A stretch of DNA of 64,000 bases from an uncultured Aquimarina sp. (GTDB taxonomy: Bacteria > Bacteroidota > Bacteroidia > Flavobacteriales > Flavobacteriaceae): assembly GCA_947496705.1 (NCBI GenBank), contig CANMDW010000001.1:62001-126000 (forward strand), written 5' to 3'. Position numbers and translations under genes: made by a program. Each line of letters begins with the position of its first letter. Within the stretch, counting starts at the first letter, position 1. The notes below the pieces were generated by a model. That model was not told the DNA's origin. It did not search any database and was given only the letters and a program-made list of their open reading frames with translations. Shown here piece after piece: positions 61,370-64,000 of the stretch.

Positions 61370-61525
61370 ATGCAGTATAAAGTAATTGATGCAAAAAGCC
61401 AGTTTTTTGGCAAAGTGTTGGATTTCGAATCCTGCTCTACTTTAAGTGATTTAGGAGGAGTGCTCTTAAAGATTGGGAGAAACAGAGTCTCTCTATTTAA
61501 ATTTAACGAAGTAGAATTGGTATAG
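61370..61525 (+). CDS. small hypothetical protein, 51 residues
   Basis: An ATG frame of 51 codons starts MQYKVIDAKSQFFGKVLDFE and ends FKFNEVELV. Its alternation of hydrophobic and charged residues (GGVLLKIGRNRVSLFKF) suggests a small beta-barrel-like fold. No family is recognised. The frame lies alone between the intergenic region and the lipoprotein gene. Confidence 0.45.
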   Translation: MQYKVIDAKSQFFGKVLDFESCSTLSDLGGVLLKIGRNRVSLFKFNEVELV

Positions 61526-61576
61526 CGCCATTCTACTTCTTTCTACGTTAATTCTTTTTTAATTTATCTTATAAAA

Positions 61577-62209
61577 ATTAAACGATTATCTATATACCTC
61601 TTATTTATATTCTCGATGAGTAGTAGTTGTCAGAACAAGATAGCTATTGATAATATCCATACCATTCCTGATATTGCCAAAGAGAATCAACCCTATGCCA
61701 ATGTTTTTAAAATATTAGATGGTGTCTGGAAAGGACAATTTCTAATCTTTGAAGATCAAAAACGATTGCCAAAGGATAAAATAGAACTAAAAAATATTTC
61801 TCATTCAAGCCTGCAAAAAGATGGATTGAAACAAATTAACAGCATTGATGTTGAACAAATTTACACCTCAGAGAGCCCTTATTTCCAAAAAGTAACCATC
61901 ACTGATCTATATCCAAATACAGGGCAAAAAATTGTAAGTAAAGGTGTTAATAAAATCCAGGATGGCCAGATGTGGTGTGTAGTGAAAAAACCCGATGAAA
62001 CCGTCGTTCATAAAGGTACTGCAGAAGGAAATCATACGATTATATGGCAACGGGATGAAAAAAACCCTCAGAAAATAGAATATTTCAAAGAAATAGTCTC
62101 AGATAATTTTTACGAAATCATCGGATGGGGATATTATCAGGGTGACAACCCGAAATTGTCACCACGGCTTTGGTTTTATGCCAAATATGAACGACAACAT
62201 AAAGACTGA
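61577..62209 (+). CDS. lipoprotein with unusual ATT start codon
   Basis: From an ATT at 61577 the frame gives a textbook lipoprotein signal, (M)KRLSIYLLFIFSMSSSC, with lipobox SSSC, and then a 190-residue mature part (QNKIAIDN ...). The only ATG before the mature part is at 61616, within the signal, and would leave just MSSSC without a hydrophobic core. The body is beta-rich (VWKGQFLIFEDQKRLP, IIGWGYYQGDNPKLSPRLWF) and not recognised; it may be a lipocalin-like fold. The gene may use a rare start or have lost its ATG. Confidence 0.6.
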   Translation: MKRLSIYLLFIFSMSSSCQNKIAIDNIHTIPDIAKENQPYANVFKILDGVWKGQFLIFEDQKRLPKDKIELKNISHSSLQKDGLKQINSIDVEQIYTSESPYFQKVTITDLYPNTGQKIVSKGVNKIQDGQMWCVVKKPDETVVHKGTAEGNHTIIWQRDEKNPQKIEYFKEIVSDNFYEIIGWGYYQGDNPKLSPRLWFYAKYERQHKD

Positions 62210-62243
62210 TCCAACTAGAAAATTTATGTTGTTACATCACGTT

Positions 62244-62831
62244 TTATCCTAATTCACTAATTCTCTTTACATATTTACCAATCACATCAAACTCCAGGTT
62301 CACCCTGGTCCCTATCTTGAAGGTGTTAAAATTGGTATGCGCATACGTAAAAGGAATAATCGCTACGCTAAATTCATTCTTTTTAGAATTCACCACCGTC
62401 AGGCTTACCCCATTCACTGTGACCGAACCCTTTTCTATGGTGATATTACTCAACCCGGGACCATAACTAAAGGTAAAATACCAACTCCCTTCTGCTTCAG
62501 TAATCGCTGTGCAAACCGCCGTTTGATCCACATGTCCCTGTACAATATGACCATCCAATCGATCACCCAGCCTCATCCCGCGCTCCAGGTTAATAATATC
62601 TCCTTGTTTTAGATCCTTCAGATTAGTCTTATTCAGTGTCTCTTTAATGGCAGTAACTGTATAGCTATCATTCTCGATAGAAACCACGGTAAGACACACT
62701 CCATTATGCGCTACACTCTGATCAATTTTTAGTTCGGAAGCAAAATTGGCACGCACCGTAATGTTCAGATTTTCCTTATCTGCTTGTAAAGATATCACCG
62801 TTCCTAATTCTTCAATGATTCCTGTAAACAT
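62244..62831 (-). CDS. ribE: riboflavin synthase, alpha subunit
   Basis: This 195-residue enzyme makes riboflavin from two 6,7-dimethyl-8-ribityllumazine molecules. Two lumazine-binding repeats are visible, the first starting MFTGIIEELGTVI and the second around GHIVQGHVDQTAVC, with the conserved NGVCLTVVS and VNGVSLTVVN segments. Length is normal. It is divergent from pdxA, with two palindromes between. Confidence 0.95.
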   Translation of the reverse strand: MFTGIIEELGTVISLQADKENLNITVRANFASELKIDQSVAHNGVCLTVVSIENDSYTVTAIKETLNKTNLKDLKQGDIINLERGMRLGDRLDGHIVQGHVDQTAVCTAITEAEGSWYFTFSYGPGLSNITIEKGSVTVNGVSLTVVNSKKNEFSVAIIPFTYAHTNFNTFKIGTRVNLEFDVIGKYVKRISELG

Positions 62832-62864
62832 AAATGCGAATTATTTAGTTAAATTTGTGACCTT

Positions 62865-62895
62865 GAAAGTCGAGACTTTCCCGATAGCTATCGGG
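62865..62895. repeat. two adjoining palindromes in the ribE-pdxA gap
   Basis: GAAAGTCGAGACTTTC (62865-62880) and CCCGATAGCTATCGGG (62880-62895) are both perfect palindromes and share one base. CCCGATAGCTATCGGG-type palindromes recur in flavobacterial genomes. Confidence 0.6.
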
Positions 62896-62932
62896 ATTAG
62901 GTTTCAAAAATACTGTAAAAGTAGTTTATACA

Positions 62933-64000
62933 ATGAAGAAAGAACAAAAAATAAGACTAGGGATCTCTATAGGTGACCTTAATGGTATTGGGAGCGAAGT
63001 AGTCCTTAAAACTTTTGAAGATTCCCGAATGCTGGATTTCTGTACTCCGGTGATTTTTGCTTCGGTAAAGATTCTTTCTTTTTTGAAAAAACACTATGAG
63101 AGTACCACCAATCTGCACGGTATCGATACAACTGCCCAAATTCTCGACGGAAAAATAAATGTGCTCAACGTTTGGAAAGAACCGGTGGATATTAATTTTG
63201 GAACCGAAGAAGAAAAAATAGGAGAATACGCTATCAAATCACTCAAAGCCGCTACCGAAGCACTCAAAAACGATGAAATTGATGTGCTGGTCACCGCACC
63301 CATCAATAAACACAGTATCCAGTCTGAAACTTTCAACTTCCCCGGCCATACCGATTATCTCAATCAGGAGTTAGAAGGAAACAGCCTCATGTTTATGATC
63401 ACAGATACACTTAAAGTAGGGCTACTCACCGATCATGTGGCAGTAAAAGATATTGCCGATACAATCACTCCAGAGCTTATCGAACAAAAAATAAATACGA
63501 TTCATCTCGCACTGAAGCAGGATTTTGGCATCTCAAAACCAAAGATCGCCGTATTGGGCATCAACCCGCATAGTGGTGACAACGGTGTGATCGGCAAAGA
63601 AGATGAAGAAGTGCTCAAGCCCACCATCAAAAAGATCAATGAATCCGGCATATTGGTATACGGCCCCTATGCTGCAGATAGTTTTTTTGGATCCAATACC
63701 CACAAAGCTTTTGATGCTGTGGTAGCATCCTATCATGATCAGGGCCTTATCCCTTTCAAGACCTTATCTTTTGGTAAAGGAGTCAACTACACCGCAGGGC
63801 TCAATAAAGTACGCACCTCTCCCGATCACGGTACGGCATTCGAGATCGCCGGAAAAAACAAAGCAGATAACAGTTCGTTTAAAGAAGCCGTTTTTGCAGC
63901 ATTAAAAATTTATAAAAACAGAAAAGAATATGCCGAGCTCACCAAAAATCCCTTAAAAAAGCAACCCCGTAAAGCACAGAATAAGAGTAAAAGTGAGTGA
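62933..64000 (+). CDS. pdxA: 4-hydroxythreonine-4-phosphate dehydrogenase
   Basis: This 355-residue NAD-dependent enzyme of pyridoxal phosphate synthesis oxidises 4-phosphohydroxy-L-threonine. Marks of the family are ISIGDLNGIGSEVVLK at the N-terminus, TAPINKHSIQ, FPGHTDYL (metal His), INPHSGDNG and SYHDQGLIPFK. The C-terminal tail (about 340-355, KKQPRKAQNKSKSE) is basic and goes beyond the usual end. The stop codon is the last codon of the window. Confidence 0.96.
   Translation: MKKEQKIRLGISIGDLNGIGSEVVLKTFEDSRMLDFCTPVIFASVKILSFLKKHYESTTNLHGIDTTAQILDGKINVLNVWKEPVDINFGTEEEKIGEYAIKSLKAATEALKNDEIDVLVTAPINKHSIQSETFNFPGHTDYLNQELEGNSLMFMITDTLKVGLLTDHVAVKDIADTITPELIEQKINTIHLALKQDFGISKPKIAVLGINPHSGDNGVIGKEDEEVLKPTIKKINESGILVYGPYAADSFFGSNTHKAFDAVVASYHDQGLIPFKTLSFGKGVNYTAGLNKVRTSPDHGTAFEIAGKNKADNSSFKEAVFAALKIYKNRKEYAELTKNPLKKQPRKAQNKSKSE

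Noticed and set aside
61616..61618. ATG as start of the lipoprotein gene
   Set aside because: It lies inside the signal peptide sequence and would leave only MSSSC before the mature part, although upstream codons encode a perfect signal in frame.

Overview
The window is AT-rich chromosomal DNA of a Bacteroidota bacterium, almost certainly a marine member of the Flavobacteriaceae (an Aquimarina-like genus is a guess). The reasons are: TAnnTTTG promoter boxes and almost no Shine-Dalgarno sequences; the ileS / DksA-like / lspA gene set with the long Bacteroidota form of LspA; TonB-dependent receptors with a carboxypeptidase-like N-terminal domain; DUF4097, DUF3127, DUF3108 and OMP_b-brl_3 families; a tRNA without encoded CCA; and dense palindromic intergenic repeats.

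Layout. 0-3.1 kb: DUF3127 protein, flavin reductase, a two-TM histidine kinase and a zinc-ribbon membrane protein. 3.1-9.9 kb: glyS between two copies of a MITE-like repeat, a membrane coiled-coil protein, comF, an Ig-like lipoprotein and an omega-amidase-type hydrolase. 10-17.6 kb: ileS, a DksA/TraR protein that has lost three of four zinc cysteines, an ECF sigma / anti-sigma / DUF4097 operon, and lspA. 17.6-21 kb (minus strand): a single-domain response regulator, then a RimB-like protease, RimK, AspA/AstE-like deacylase and 5-formyl-THF cyclo-ligase operon. 21-25.2 kb: uvrC and a patatin outer-membrane protein. 25.6-33.2 kb: aromatic amino acid catabolism (hmgA, hppD, tryptophan 2,3-dioxygenase), an M23 peptidase and pgi, with a candidate small RNA after hppD. 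33.5-45.8 kb: a TonB receptor, yjbQ, a HAD phosphatase, a HExxH lipoprotein, lepA, dus, an FtsX-type permease, rbfA and mce.

45.9-49 kb is accessory: a CAT tRNA with a clean promoter, an HTH protein, a class II Fic protein preceded by a double operator-like repeat, a coiled-coil membrane protein and a broken RecA-fold ATPase gene that look like a prophage or island remnant. 49-56.1 kb is the most interesting stretch. A minus-strand set (MauE/DoxX-like membrane protein with a CGCGG motif, a secreted propeller-like protein, a 71-residue exported Cys peptide, an OMP_b-brl_3 receptor) faces a TPR-TM-AraC regulator, which is followed by a 54-residue double-glycine-leader peptide of the Bacteroidota natural-product-precursor type. 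Together they look like a regulated system for making, exporting or sensing small Cys peptides. 56.2-62.2 kb: a DUF5009 membrane protein, a nested inverted-repeat element, a small HTH protein, a second ECF sigma / anti-sigma pair, hypothetical proteins and a lipoprotein whose best start codon is ATT. 62.2-64 kb: ribE and pdxA.

All family assignments come from reading the sequences; no database search was possible.
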